Assembly: GCF_014779715.1 (NCBI RefSeq)
Contig: NZ_JACXYU010000017.1
Coordinates: 51,482 to 115,481, forward strand
Direction of reading: 5' to 3'
DNA: 64,000 bases
DNA from: Streptomyces chumphonensis
Lineage (GTDB): Bacteria > Actinomycetota > Actinomycetes > Streptomycetales > Streptomycetaceae
Of the stretch, positions 48,732-58,103 are shown one piece after another (position 1 is the stretch's first letter; each line of letters starts with the position of its first letter). Under the pieces are notes generated by a model. The model did not search any database. It had not been told where the DNA came from and saw only the letters and a program-made list of their open reading frames with translations. The position numbers and the translations under genes were made by a program.

Positions 48732-51700
48732 ATGTCCGTGCACAGCCAGTCGGCGGCCCAGTACGAGCAGGCCGCGCCCGAGTTCCCCCAGCACGTCGTC
48801 ACGGCCGTGCTCGTCGCGCACGACGGCGAGCGCTGGCTCCCCGACGCGCTGGCCGGGCTCACCGCCCAGACCCGCCCCCCGCAGGACGTGATCGCCGCCG
48901 ACACCGGCAGCGCCGACGCCTCCGCCCGGCTGCTCGCGGACGCCTTCGGTCCCGACCGCGTCCTGCACCTCGCCCGACGCACCGGTTTCGGCACCGCCGT
49001 CGCCGAGGCCGTCCGCACCGCGCCGGTGCTCGGCACGGACGACCTCTCCTACCTCCGGCGGCCCAGCGCCTGGGACCCGGCCACCCGCAGCTGGCGCATG
49101 GACGCCTACGACATGCCGGAACTCCCCCACGGGGAACCCGTGCACTGGCTGTGGCTCCTGCACGACGACGCCGCACCCGAACCCGAGGCGCTCCAGGAGC
49201 TGTTGCGCATCGCGGACTCCAGCCCCTCGGCGGGCGTCGTCGGCCCCAAGCTGCGCAGCTGGTACAACCGCCGCCAACTCCTGGAGGCGGGCGTCTCGAT
49301 CGCCCACAGCGGACGCCGCTGGACCGGGCTGGACCGCCGCGAACAGGACCAGGGCCAGCACGACCAGGTACGCCAGGTGCTCGCCGTCTCCACGGCGGGC
49401 ATGCTCATCCGGCGGGACGTGTTCGAACAGCTCGGCGGCTTCGACCGGCGGCTGCCCCTCATGCGCGACGACGTCGACCTGTGCTGGCGGGCCAACGCGG
49501 CGGGCCACACCGTCCTCGTCGCGCCCCAGGCCGTCCTGCGGCACGCGGAGGCCGCCTCCCGCGAACGCCGCCCCATCGACTGCGCCGGGCGCTCCGTCGC
49601 CGGCCCGCACCGCGTCGACAAGGCCGGAGCCGTCCACACCCTCCTGGCCAACACCCCCGCCCGCACGCTGCCCTGGGTCCTCCTGCGGCTCGTCCTCGGC
49701 ACACTCCTGCGGACCCTCGCCTACGTCGTCGGCAAGGTGCCCGGTCAGGCGCTCGACGAGATCACCGGCCTCTCCCGGACGCTGCTCCGCCCGGAGCTGA
49801 TCCTCGCCGCGCGGCGCCGGCGCTCGGGGGCGCCCGTCCCGGCGAAGGACCTCAGACCCCTCTTCCCGCCGCCGGGTGCGACCGTCCGCGCCACCCTCGA
49901 ACAGGCCGCCGCCGGCCTCTCCCGCCGCACCGACGCCGAGACGTCCGCCCCGGGGCGGCACGGCGCCGTCGAGTCCGGGCCGGGCGGGGAGGACGCCGAC
50001 TTCCTGGAGGTCGAGCAGTTCGCCCGGCTCAAGCGCGTGGCCCGTCGGCCCGGCCCGGTGCTCTTCGCGGCGCTCCTGCTCGTCTCCCTCGTCGCCTGCC
50101 GCGCCCTCCTCGGCGGGGGCGCCCTCGCCGGGGGCGCGCTGCTGCCCGCCCCGGCCGACGCCTCGGACCTGTGGTCCCGCTACGCCGACGCCTGGCACGC
50201 CGTGGGCGTCGGGGGCACCGCCTCGGCGCCCCCCTACCTCGCCCTCCTCGCCGGCCTGGCCACGCTGCTCCTCGGCAGCACCGGGCTGACGATGACGCTG
50301 CTGCTGGTGTGCTCGGTGCCGCTGGCCGGCTTCTCGGCCTACTTCGCCTCCCGGCCGCTGGTCACCTCGCGGCTGCTGCGCGCCTGGGGCGCCGTCGCCT
50401 ACGCCTTCCTGCCCGCCGCCACCGGCGCGCTCGCCACCGGTCGGATCGGCACGGCCGTGCTGGCCGTCCTGCTGCCGCTGCTGGCCCGGACCGCCGTCGC
50501 GGCCACCGGCGTCGACCGCCGCACCGGCCGGCCCGGCTGGCGTCCCCTGTGGGCGTGCGCCCTGCTGCTGACGGTCACCACCGCCTTCACACCCGTCGTC
50601 TGGCCGATCGCCGCCGTCCTGACCCTCGCCGTCCTCGCCCTGCGGCTGCGCGCCGGGGGGAGCGCCGGCACCCACGGCGTCCGCGCCCTGCTGCTCCTCG
50701 GCACGCCGTTGCTGCTGCTCGCCCCCTGGTCGCTGACGCTGCTGACCAGCCCCTCGGCCTTCCTCGCCGAAGCCGGACTGCCCCACGACTCCGGTGCGGC
50801 CTCCCCGCTCGGCCTGCTCACCCTCGACCCGGGCGGCCCGGGAACCCACGGCGGGCTCCTCCTCGGCGGCATCGTCCTGGCCGCCCTCGCCGCCCTCCTG
50901 CGGCAGGACCGGCAGACCGCCGTACGCGGCGCCTGGGGCGTCGCGCTGGCCGGGCTCCTCTTCGCCGCCCTGTCGGCCGGATCCGGATGGGCCGGACCGG
51001 CCACCCTCGTCCAGGGCCTGGCCCTGCTCGCCGCCGCCCTGCTCGGCGCGGACGGCGCCCGCACCCGCGTCGCCACCCAGTCCTTCGGATGGCGGCAGCC
51101 CGTCGCCGTGCTCGTCGCGGCCCTGGCCGCGCTGGCCCCCGTCGTCTCGGCCGTCGGCTGGATGGTGGGCGGCGCCGACGGGCCGCTGGAACGGCGGCAC
51201 CCCGTCCAGGTGCCGGCCTTCGTCGCCGAGGAGGCCGACACCGCCGACCGTCCGCGCACCCTCGTCCTGGACGGCGGCGAGGGCGAGGAGGTGCGCTACA
51301 CCCTCGTGCGCGGGTCCGGCGTCCGCCTGGGCGACGGCGACGTCACCCCCGGCGCCGAGCACCACGACCGGCTCGCGGAGGTCGTCGCCCACCTCGTCGC
51401 CGGGTCCGGCGCCGACCAACGCGAGCGGCTCGGCGGCTACGGCGTGCGGTACGTGTTCGTCCGCGGCGGCGCGCCCGACACCATGGTCCGCGCCCTCAAC
51501 GGCACCCCCGGCCTGGAGCGGCTCAGCAAGCAGCGGGGCGGCGAGCTGTGGCGGGTCGACGACGGCACCGGTGCGGACATCGCCCGCGTCACCGTCGTGA
51601 CCGAGGGGGAGGAGCCGGTCGCCGTCGCGTCCGGGCCCGTCGAGGTGGACAGCCAGGTACCGGCGGGCCCCGAGGGCCGCGTGCTGCGCCTCGCGGACAC

Positions 51701-52370
51701 CGCGTCCGACGGCTGGCGGGCCACACAGAACGGCCGCGCGCTGGACCCCGTCACCGTCGACGGCTGGGCCCAGGGCTTCTCGCTGCTCCCCGACGCGGGC
51801 CGCGTCGTCGTCACCCACGAGACGCCGCTGAGCCGCACGCTGTGGGTGTGGGGCCAGGTGCTCGGGCTGCTGGCCGTCGTGGTGTTGGCGCTGCCCGGCC
51901 GCAAGCAGCACCACGACGACGACCGGGCCGACGGCGACGACCCCGCCGGCCCCGGTGCCCCCGCCGACGGGGCGCGCGCCACCGTCCCGGCCCAGCCCGT
52001 CGAGGGAGAGGGCCGCCGGGCCCGTCGGCTGCGCGCCGCCGCACAGGCGGGCGCGGCCTCCCCGCAGCCCCCGGCCCCGGCCCCCGGCCCGGCGGCCCAC
52101 CCGCCCGCCGAGGCCCCCCGGTGGGACGACGGGCCGCCGTGGCAGGCGCAGGACCGGCCCTACGTGCCCGAGCAGCAGCCGTACCCGGACACGGGGCCGT
52201 ACGACGGAGGGGAGCCCTCCTACGGAGCCCCGTACGGCGCCCCCCACGACGGCGCCCCCCACGCCCCCTATGACGGCACCTCCGGCTACGGCGGAGGCCA
52301 CCCCGGCCACCAGGGCGGCCACCCCGGCGGACACGACGGCACGACGTACGACCACCGGAGCCAGCAGTGA
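48732..52370 (+). CDS. large membrane glycosyltransferase (GT2 N-domain)
   Basis: Protein of 1212 residues. The N-terminal GT2 domain (about 20-290) has TAVLVAHDGERWLPDAL, LLHDDAAPEP (DDx metal site) and MRDDVDLCWRANAAGH. It is followed by about a dozen membrane helices (about 300-760), a large extracytoplasmic region (to about 1040), a last helix (about 1045-1065) and a disordered Pro/Gly/Tyr-rich tail. It likely exports or modifies a surface glycan. Its stop overlaps the DUF5719 gene (GTGA). The conserved place after whiB fits S. coelicolor synteny. Confidence 0.87.
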   Translation: MSVHSQSAAQYEQAAPEFPQHVVTAVLVAHDGERWLPDALAGLTAQTRPPQDVIAADTGSADASARLLADAFGPDRVLHLARRTGFGTAVAEAVRTAPVLGTDDLSYLRRPSAWDPATRSWRMDAYDMPELPHGEPVHWLWLLHDDAAPEPEALQELLRIADSSPSAGVVGPKLRSWYNRRQLLEAGVSIAHSGRRWTGLDRREQDQGQHDQVRQVLAVSTAGMLIRRDVFEQLGGFDRRLPLMRDDVDLCWRANAAGHTVLVAPQAVLRHAEAASRERRPIDCAGRSVAGPHRVDKAGAVHTLLANTPARTLPWVLLRLVLGTLLRTLAYVVGKVPGQALDEITGLSRTLLRPELILAARRRRSGAPVPAKDLRPLFPPPGATVRATLEQAAAGLSRRTDAETSAPGRHGAVESGPGGEDADFLEVEQFARLKRVARRPGPVLFAALLLVSLVACRALLGGGALAGGALLPAPADASDLWSRYADAWHAVGVGGTASAPPYLALLAGLATLLLGSTGLTMTLLLVCSVPLAGFSAYFASRPLVTSRLLRAWGAVAYAFLPAATGALATGRIGTAVLAVLLPLLARTAVAATGVDRRTGRPGWRPLWACALLLTVTTAFTPVVWPIAAVLTLAVLALRLRAGGSAGTHGVRALLLLGTPLLLLAPWSLTLLTSPSAFLAEAGLPHDSGAASPLGLLTLDPGGPGTHGGLLLGGIVLAALAALLRQDRQTAVRGAWGVALAGLLFAALSAGSGWAGPATLVQGLALLAAALLGADGARTRVATQSFGWRQPVAVLVAALAALAPVVSAVGWMVGGADGPLERRHPVQVPAFVAEEADTADRPRTLVLDGGEGEEVRYTLVRGSGVRLGDGDVTPGAEHHDRLAEVVAHLVAGSGADQRERLGGYGVRYVFVRGGAPDTMVRALNGTPGLERLSKQRGGELWRVDDGTGADIARVTVVTEGEEPVAVASGPVEVDSQVPAGPEGRVLRLADTASDGWRATQNGRALDPVTVDGWAQGFSLLPDAGRVVVTHETPLSRTLWVWGQVLGLLAVVVLALPGRKQHHDDDRADGDDPAGPGAPADGARATVPAQPVEGEGRRARRLRAAAQAGAASPQPPAPAPGPAAHPPAEAPRWDDGPPWQAQDRPYVPEQQPYPDTGPYDGGEPSYGAPYGAPHDGAPHAPYDGTSGYGGGHPGHQGGHPGGHDGTTYDHRSQQ

Positions 52371-53899
52371 GCCTCAACCGCCCCGTCCTCGCCCTCGTCG
52401 GTGCCGTCACCGCGCTGGCCGCCGTCAGCGCGGTGGCCGCCGTGACCACGTCAGCCGACGGCAAAACCCCGTCGGCGTCCGTCGCAGAACGGCGCCCCGT
52501 GCAGCGCTCGACGCTCGTGTGCCCGCAGCCGTCCACGTCGGAGCTGGGGGAGACGCACCTCACCGCCTTCACCCCCGCCGGTGGCTCCGGCGGCGGCTCG
52601 GACGGGGGCGAGGCCGAGGCGGGTCTGCTGCCCGCCGTCTCGACGCTCGACAACGGCGGGACCGACCGGCGGGGCGAGGACGCCGAGCCCCTGGTGCCGC
52701 TCACCGAGCCGGGCACGCCCGTCGTCCACTCCGCCGACAGCACCGAGGTGCCCGCCCTCAGCGGCACCGCCACCGGTGCCCTCGCGCCCGGCTGGACCGT
52801 GCAGCAGACGACCGTCATCCCCGGCGGGGGCGGGCGCGGCCTGCTGGGGCTGGCGTGCTCGGCACCCGACACCCGGTTCTGGTTCGCCGCCGTCAGCACC
52901 GCCGAGGAGCGGCTCGACTACGTCCACCTCACCAACCCCGACGAGGCCCCCGCCACCGTCGACCTCCAGCTCTACGGCCCCGACGGCCTGGTCGAGACGG
53001 AGAGCGGCACCGGCATCACCGTCCCCGCGCACTCCACCGTCCCGGTGCTGCTCTCCACGCTCACCCCCGAGCCGCTGGAGGACGTCACCCTGCACGTCGC
53101 GGCCCGTGCGGGCCGGATCGGCGCACAGGTCCAGGCGCTGGACGAGGAGCGCGGCGCCGACTGGATCACCCCGTCCGCCGGTACGACCGGCACCGTCGTG
53201 ATCCCCGGCATCCCCGGGGACGCCACCGAGGTGCGCCTGACCGCCTTCACCCCCGGCGACTCGGACGTGCGGCTCTCCGTCGCCCTCGCCGGGGCCTCCA
53301 GCTCCTTCACCCCGGCGGGCCAGGAGGCCCTGCAGGTCAAGAGCGGCATGACGACGTCCGTGGAGCTGAAGGACCTCACCCGCGGCGAACCGGCCTCGCT
53401 GGTCCTCACTCCCGAGGAGGGGACCGCCGACGTCCCGGTCGTCGCCGCCGTCCGCGTCACCCGTGGCGGCGAGGACGAGGACGACGCGGGGCAGGAGATC
53501 GCCTTCCTCCCCTCCACGGCCCCGGTCCAGGAGCGCGCGACGGCGGCCGGGAGCGGCCGGAAGGACGGCACGCTCTTCCTGACGGCCCCCGGCGAGGCGG
53601 CGAAGGTGAAGGTCACGGCGTCGCCCGGGGCCGAGGGCGGCACGCCGGCCGACCGCACCGTCGAGCTGGAGCCGGGCACCACGACGGCCGTCGACGACCT
53701 GGTGCCGGAGGGCGGCGACGGGCGCTTCGCGCTCACCGTCGAACGCGTCTCCGGCGGGCCGGTGCACGTGGCGCGGATGCTGGAGCAGCCGGAGGACGGC
53801 GTGCCGATGTTCACGCTCCAGGCGCTCTCCGACGACCGGGGGACGGTCGCCGTGCCGCCCGCCCGCGAGGACCTGTCGATCCTCACGGAGGACGACTGA
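52367..53899 (+). CDS. secreted DUF5719 protein
   Basis: Exported protein of 510 residues with an N-terminal helix or signal (about 6-28) and a beta-rich mature part that shows repeated units such as VHLTNPDEAPATVDLQLYGPDG and EVRLTAFTPGDSDVRLSV. Two cysteines (LVCPQPS and GLACSAPD) may form a disulfide. It is translated together with the glycosyltransferase (4-bp overlap), so it probably works with it at the cell surface. Function unknown. Confidence 0.8.
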   Translation: MSLNRPVLALVGAVTALAAVSAVAAVTTSADGKTPSASVAERRPVQRSTLVCPQPSTSELGETHLTAFTPAGGSGGGSDGGEAEAGLLPAVSTLDNGGTDRRGEDAEPLVPLTEPGTPVVHSADSTEVPALSGTATGALAPGWTVQQTTVIPGGGGRGLLGLACSAPDTRFWFAAVSTAEERLDYVHLTNPDEAPATVDLQLYGPDGLVETESGTGITVPAHSTVPVLLSTLTPEPLEDVTLHVAARAGRIGAQVQALDEERGADWITPSAGTTGTVVIPGIPGDATEVRLTAFTPGDSDVRLSVALAGASSSFTPAGQEALQVKSGMTTSVELKDLTRGEPASLVLTPEEGTADVPVVAAVRVTRGGEDEDDAGQEIAFLPSTAPVQERATAAGSGRKDGTLFLTAPGEAAKVKVTASPGAEGGTPADRTVELEPGTTTAVDDLVPEGGDGRFALTVERVSGGPVHVARMLEQPEDGVPMFTLQALSDDRGTVAVPPAREDLSILTEDD

Positions 53900-53988
53900 G
53901 CGCGGGCCCGCAGAGCGTGGGACGCCGAACATCCCGGTTCCGGAATCCGGTGGCGCGCCGCGCCCGTCCCCGGCCGGAGGCCGCGTCA

Positions 53989-54006
53989 CCCCCGCCCTCG
54001 CGGGGG
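53989..54006. terminator. short hairpin between convergent genes
   Basis: CCCCCGC (53989-53995) and GCGGGGG (54000-54006) with a 4-nt loop, directly next to the stop of the zincin-like gene. Confidence 0.5.
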
Positions 54007-54007
54007 C

Positions 54008-54484
54008 TCAGTCCTGCCCGTACCGGGGGTCGACGGTCTCCGGGGACAGGCCGAGCAGCTCGGCGACCTGCTCGACGACGACCTCGTGCACCAACAGGGC
54101 CCGTTCCTCACGGCTCTTGCTCCGCAGCTCCACCGGCCGTCGGTAGACGACCACCTGAGCCGGACGGCCGCCCCGGGCGGGGACGAGCCGTCCGAGCGGC
54201 ACGGGGGAGCCGAGACCGTCCCAGACGTCCGGCAGGTCGGCCGGGTCCCCGGTGTCCCCGATGAGGAGTGGCACCTCCTGCACCCCGAAGGCGACGGAGG
54301 AGAGCTGCGGCCACTGGCGCTCCAGCCGTTCGGCCGAGTCCTGCACGAGGTGGTCGAAGGACGCGGACCGGCTGACCGCGAGCGGCACCTGCGGCGGCGC
54401 GAGCGGGCCGCGCATGCCCCTGCCGTGGCGGTCTCGGTGGCGCGCCCGGTCCGGTGGCCGGGGCGGCGGTACGGCGTTGGTCAT
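54008..54484 (-). CDS. zincin-like metallopeptidase family protein, altered motif
   Basis: Protein of 158 residues related to the actinobacterial zincin-like family. The conserved part runs from SFDHLVQDSAERLERQWPQL to the end. The expected HExxH site reads HEVVVEQ, so the second zinc histidine is absent and peptidase activity is doubtful. ATG 54484 has GGAGG at a short distance; a GTG at 54487 is also possible. It is divergent from the DUF3499 gene. Confidence 0.7.
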   Translation of the reverse strand: MTNAVPPPRPPDRARHRDRHGRGMRGPLAPPQVPLAVSRSASFDHLVQDSAERLERQWPQLSSVAFGVQEVPLLIGDTGDPADLPDVWDGLGSPVPLGRLVPARGGRPAQVVVYRRPVELRSKSREERALLVHEVVVEQVAELLGLSPETVDPRYGQD

Positions 54485-54743
54485 CACCTCCGAGCGTATC
54501 GGCCCGGACGGCGTCGGCCCCGGGTCCGCGTCCATCTGCCGTAGTGCGGGGCGGCTGTGGGCGGACGGACGGACGGGCGCCGCCCGTGTCGGTTCCGCGC
54601 CCTCCGTGTCGCTGCGGCCACGCGTCCGGCACGGTCCCCGCCGCGCTCTTCCGTACTTTCCCGGCGAAAGCAGGACGACACGGCCGAGTGACCCGCGGGC
54701 GAGTCGTCGCAGCCCGCTCAGGAGTGCGGTACCGTCCAACATC

Positions 54744-55127
54744 GTGAGCCCTGTACGTCGCTGTTCGCGCACCGCGTGCGGCCGCCCCGCCGTCGCGACG
54801 CTGACGTACGTCTACGCGGACTCCACCGCCGTCCTCGGGCCGCTCGCCACCTACGCCGAGCCGCACTGCTACGACCTGTGCTCCGACCACTCCGAGCGGC
54901 TCACCGCGCCCCGAGGCTGGGAGGTCGTCCGGCTCGCGGTCCCCGCCGGGCCCGCCCGGCCCGCCGGTGACGACCTGGAGGCCCTCGCCGACGCCGTCCG
55001 GGAGGCGGCCCGCGCCCCCCGCGCCCCGCGCGAGCGGGAGCGTCCGGCCCCCAGGGGGCGGGAGATCGACCCGATGGAGGTCGCACGCCGGGGCCATCTG
55101 CGCGTCCTGCGCTCCCCCGACCCCTGA
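54744..55127 (+). CDS. DUF3499 protein
   Basis: Protein of 127 residues conserved in actinobacteria. Cysteine pairs in RRCSRTACGRPA and HCYDLCSDHSERL look like a zinc ribbon. The C-terminal half is basic and ends DPMEVARRGHLRVLRSPDP. GTG 54744 has no ribosome site; TACCGT at 54730-54735 lies 8 nt upstream, which suggests a leaderless transcript. Function unknown. Confidence 0.82.
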   Translation: MSPVRRCSRTACGRPAVATLTYVYADSTAVLGPLATYAEPHCYDLCSDHSERLTAPRGWEVVRLAVPAGPARPAGDDLEALADAVREAARAPRAPRERERPAPRGREIDPMEVARRGHLRVLRSPDP

Positions 55128-55219
55128 ACGGACCGGACGGCGAACCGGAACCACGCCGTGGCCGCTCATGACCGACGGGTAGATTGACCCTCCGACACGA
55201 ACTCTCGGAGGGGTGGGCC

Positions 55220-56578
55220 GTGCCTGACCTGTCGCAGATCATCAAGGCGTACGACGTGCGCGGAGTGGTGCCCGACCAGCTCGACGAGGAGCTGGTCGCC
55301 CTGCTCGGCGCCGCCTTCGCCGAGATCACCGACGCCCGTCCCCTCGTCGTCGGCCACGACATGCGTCCCTCCTCCCCGGACCTCGCCGCGAGCTTCGCCC
55401 GTGGTGCCGCCGCGCGCGGGGCGGACGTCACGCTCATCGGACTGTGCTCCACGGACCAGCTGTACTTCGCCAGCGGTCTCCTGGACCGCCCCGGCGCCAT
55501 GTTCACCGCGAGCCACAACCCCGCCCGGTACAACGGGATCAAGCTCTGCCGTGCCGGCGCGGCCCCCGTCGGACAGGACACCGGACTCGGCGAGATCCGC
55601 GCCCTGGTGGAGCGGTGGCTGCGTGACGGCCTCCCGCCGTCGGCCGCCGCCCCGGGCACCGTCGGCGCGCGGGACGTCCTCGCCGACTACGCCGCCCACC
55701 TGCGGACCCTGGTCGACCTCACCGGCATCCGGCCGCTCAGGCTCGTCGTCGACGCCGGGAACGGCATGGGCGGCCACACCGTGCCCAGCGTGCTGGCCGG
55801 CCTCCCCGTCGACCTGGACCCCCTCTACTTCGAGCTGGACGGCACCTTCCCCAACCACGAGGCCAACCCGCTCGACCCCGCCAACCTCGTGGACCTCCAG
55901 CACCGCGTCCGGGAGACCGGCGCCGACCTCGGGCTCGCCTTCGACGGCGACGCCGACCGGTGCTTCGTCGTCGACGAGCGCGGGGAGCCCGTCTCCCCGT
56001 CCGCCATCACGGCCCTCGTCGCCTCCCGCGAGCTCGCCAAGCACGGCGGCGGCACCGTCATCCACAACTGCATCACCTCCCGCTCCGTGCCCGAGGTCGT
56101 CAGGGAGGCCGGCGGCACCCCCGTGCGCACCCGCGTCGGGCACTCGTTCATCAAGGAGGAGATGGCCGAGCACGGTGCCATCTTCGGCGGCGAGCACTCC
56201 GCGCACTACTACTTCCGCGACTTCTGGAACGCCGACACCGGCATGCTGGCCGCCCTGCACGTCCTGGCCGCGCTGGGCGAGCAGGACGGACCGCTGTCCC
56301 GGCTCGTGGCCGCCTACGACCGGTACGCCGCCTCCGGTGAGATCAACAGCCTCGTCGACGACCAGCCGGGCCGCGCCGCCGCCGTGGAGGCCGCCTACGC
56401 CGAGCGGGACGACGTGACCCTCGACCACCTCGACGGCCTCACGGTCACCGCACCCGACTGGTGGTTCAACCTGCGCCCCTCCAACACCGAGCCGCTGCTG
56501 CGCCTCAACGTCGAGGCCCGGTCCGCCGCCACCTGCGCCACCGTCCGCGACGAGGTGCTGGCCATCGTCCGCGCCTGA
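55220..56578 (+). CDS. manB: phosphomannomutase/phosphoglucomutase
   Basis: Enzyme of 452 residues that interconverts hexose 6- and 1-phosphates. The phosphoserine loop is TASHNP, the metal loop DGDADRCF, the sugar-binding loop GEHSAHYYF and the phosphate-binding site RPSNTEP. GTG 55220 has CGGAGGGG about 7 nt upstream; the ATG-less longer frame is not needed. It heads a co-directional group with the Trm112-like, SIS and manA genes that feeds GDP-mannose synthesis. Confidence 0.92.
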   Translation: MPDLSQIIKAYDVRGVVPDQLDEELVALLGAAFAEITDARPLVVGHDMRPSSPDLAASFARGAAARGADVTLIGLCSTDQLYFASGLLDRPGAMFTASHNPARYNGIKLCRAGAAPVGQDTGLGEIRALVERWLRDGLPPSAAAPGTVGARDVLADYAAHLRTLVDLTGIRPLRLVVDAGNGMGGHTVPSVLAGLPVDLDPLYFELDGTFPNHEANPLDPANLVDLQHRVRETGADLGLAFDGDADRCFVVDERGEPVSPSAITALVASRELAKHGGGTVIHNCITSRSVPEVVREAGGTPVRTRVGHSFIKEEMAEHGAIFGGEHSAHYYFRDFWNADTGMLAALHVLAALGEQDGPLSRLVAAYDRYAASGEINSLVDDQPGRAAAVEAAYAERDDVTLDHLDGLTVTAPDWWFNLRPSNTEPLLRLNVEARSAATCATVRDEVLAIVRA

Positions 56579-56661
56579 CCGCACCCGCCCCGCGCCACGG
56601 CGCACGCCCTGATCACCGGCGGTAGGCTGAGGCCAGCCGCCCAACCGTCTGGAGGGACGTC

Positions 56662-56871
56662 ATGCCGCTCGAAGCCGGCCTCCTGGAGATCCTCGCCTGC
56701 CCGGCCTGCCACGCGCCCCTCCGCGAGGAGCCCGCACCCGCCGGTGAGGAGACGCCGCCGGGGGCCGCCGAAGGCGAACTCGTCTGCACCGACACCGCCT
56801 GCGGCCTCGCCTACCCCGTGCGGGACGGCATCCCCGTCCTCCTCGTCGACGAGGCACGCCGGCCGGCGTGA
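56662..56871 (+). CDS. Trm112-like zinc protein
   Basis: Small protein of 69 residues. CPACH at about 13-17 and the CTDTACGLAYPVRDGIPVLL segment give the four-cysteine ribbon of the Trm112/UPF0434 family. Length is normal. Proteins of this type often act as partners of methyltransferases, but bacterial roles are unclear. The ATG has GGAGGGA about 5 nt upstream. It sits between manB and the SIS gene. Confidence 0.82.
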   Translation: MPLEAGLLEILACPACHAPLREEPAPAGEETPPGAAEGELVCTDTACGLAYPVRDGIPVLLVDEARRPA

Positions 56872-56890
56872 GGGAACGGGGCCGAACGCC

Positions 56891-58036
56891 ATGCTCGACG
56901 AGTCGCTGCTGGACGACCCCGAGGCCCTGACCGGAGCCGACCGGTCGGCGCTGCTGCGCGGCACGGCGGAAGCCGGAGCCCGCGTCCGCACCGCCGCCCG
57001 CAACGCGTCCGACGCCGGCCTCACCGCACTGCGCCCCGACGGACGGCCGCGCGGCCTGCTCGTCGCCGGGCCGGCACCCGCCGCGGGCTGCGTCGCGGAC
57101 CTGCTGGCCGCCTTCAGCCACGGCGTGCTGCCCGTGTCCCTGCTGCGCCCCAGCGGGGCCGGCGCGACACCGGACGCCCTGCGCTGGACGCTGCCCGGCT
57201 GGGCCGGGCCGCTGGACCTGCTGGTCATCATCACCCCCGACGGCACCGAGGCCGGCCTGGCCGCCCTGGCCGAGCAGGCGTACCGGCGGGGCTGCACGGT
57301 CGTCACCGTCACCCGACCGGGGGGCACCGTCGCCGAGACGGCCGGTCACCTCCACGGGCTCACCGTCCCCGTGGAGCTGCCGCACCCCCACGCCCGCGCG
57401 GACACCGGTCCCGCCGCGTCCGGCACGCCCGTCACGCCCGGCACCCTGTGGACGCTGCTCACCCCCCTGCTCGTGCTCACCGACCGACTCGGCCTCGGCC
57501 ACGCCCCGCCGCACGCGGTGCAGGCCCTGGCCGACCGGCTCGACGCCGTCGCCGAGCGCTGCGGCCCCGCCACCGAGACCTACACGAACCCCGCGAAGAC
57601 CCTGGCCGCCGAACTCTCCGAGGCACTGCCGGTGCTGTGGAGCGAGGGCCCCGTCGCCGCGGCCGCCGCACGCCACTGCACCACCGTGCTCGCGTCGCTG
57701 CCGGGCCGCCCCGCCCTCGCCGCGGAGCTCCCCGAGGCCCTCACCGTCCACCGTGCCCTGCTGGGCGGGGTGTTCACCGCCGCCGACCCGGACGACTTCT
57801 TCCGGGACCGGGTCGAGGAGCCCCGGCCCCTCCAGGCCCACGTCGTGCTCCTGCGGGACGCGGCGGCCGGCCCGGAGTCGGCGGCCCCGGCCGCACGGGA
57901 GCTGGCCTTCGCGCGCGAGGCCGGGATCAGCGAACTGGAGCCGACCGACGGAAGCAGCCCCCTGGAGGCGGCGGCCGACCTCATCGCCACCACCGATTTC
58001 GCGGCGGTTTACCTCGCGCTCACCCCCGACGCGTAG
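56891..58036 (+). CDS. SIS-domain phosphosugar isomerase-like protein
   Basis: Protein of 381 residues resembling the bifunctional phosphoglucose/phosphomannose isomerase family. Two sugar-isomerase folds are seen: about 40-190 (GLLVAGPAPAAGCVADLL, LVIITPDGTE) and about 215-378 (NPAKTLAAELSEALPVLW, LQAHVVLLRD). The location between manB and manA suggests mannose-6-phosphate metabolism. The usual catalytic residues cannot be confirmed by eye. ATG 56891 lies 19 bp after the Trm112-like gene. Confidence 0.75.
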   Translation: MLDESLLDDPEALTGADRSALLRGTAEAGARVRTAARNASDAGLTALRPDGRPRGLLVAGPAPAAGCVADLLAAFSHGVLPVSLLRPSGAGATPDALRWTLPGWAGPLDLLVIITPDGTEAGLAALAEQAYRRGCTVVTVTRPGGTVAETAGHLHGLTVPVELPHPHARADTGPAASGTPVTPGTLWTLLTPLLVLTDRLGLGHAPPHAVQALADRLDAVAERCGPATETYTNPAKTLAAELSEALPVLWSEGPVAAAAARHCTTVLASLPGRPALAAELPEALTVHRALLGGVFTAADPDDFFRDRVEEPRPLQAHVVLLRDAAAGPESAAPAARELAFAREAGISELEPTDGSSPLEAAADLIATTDFAAVYLALTPDA

Positions 58037-58103
58037 GTCTGTCAGTCGCTCCGGCCGCGACGCGGACCCGGGGTCCGTTCGACACCTCGTGGAGGAAGTC
58101 CCC

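Noticed and set aside
48255..52355. Very long open frame opposite the large glycosyltransferase gene
   Set aside because: It is an antisense shadow in GC-rich DNA with low-complexity Gly/Gln/Arg-rich translation; the plus-strand frame has clear GT2 motifs and membrane helices, and the frame also runs through whiB.
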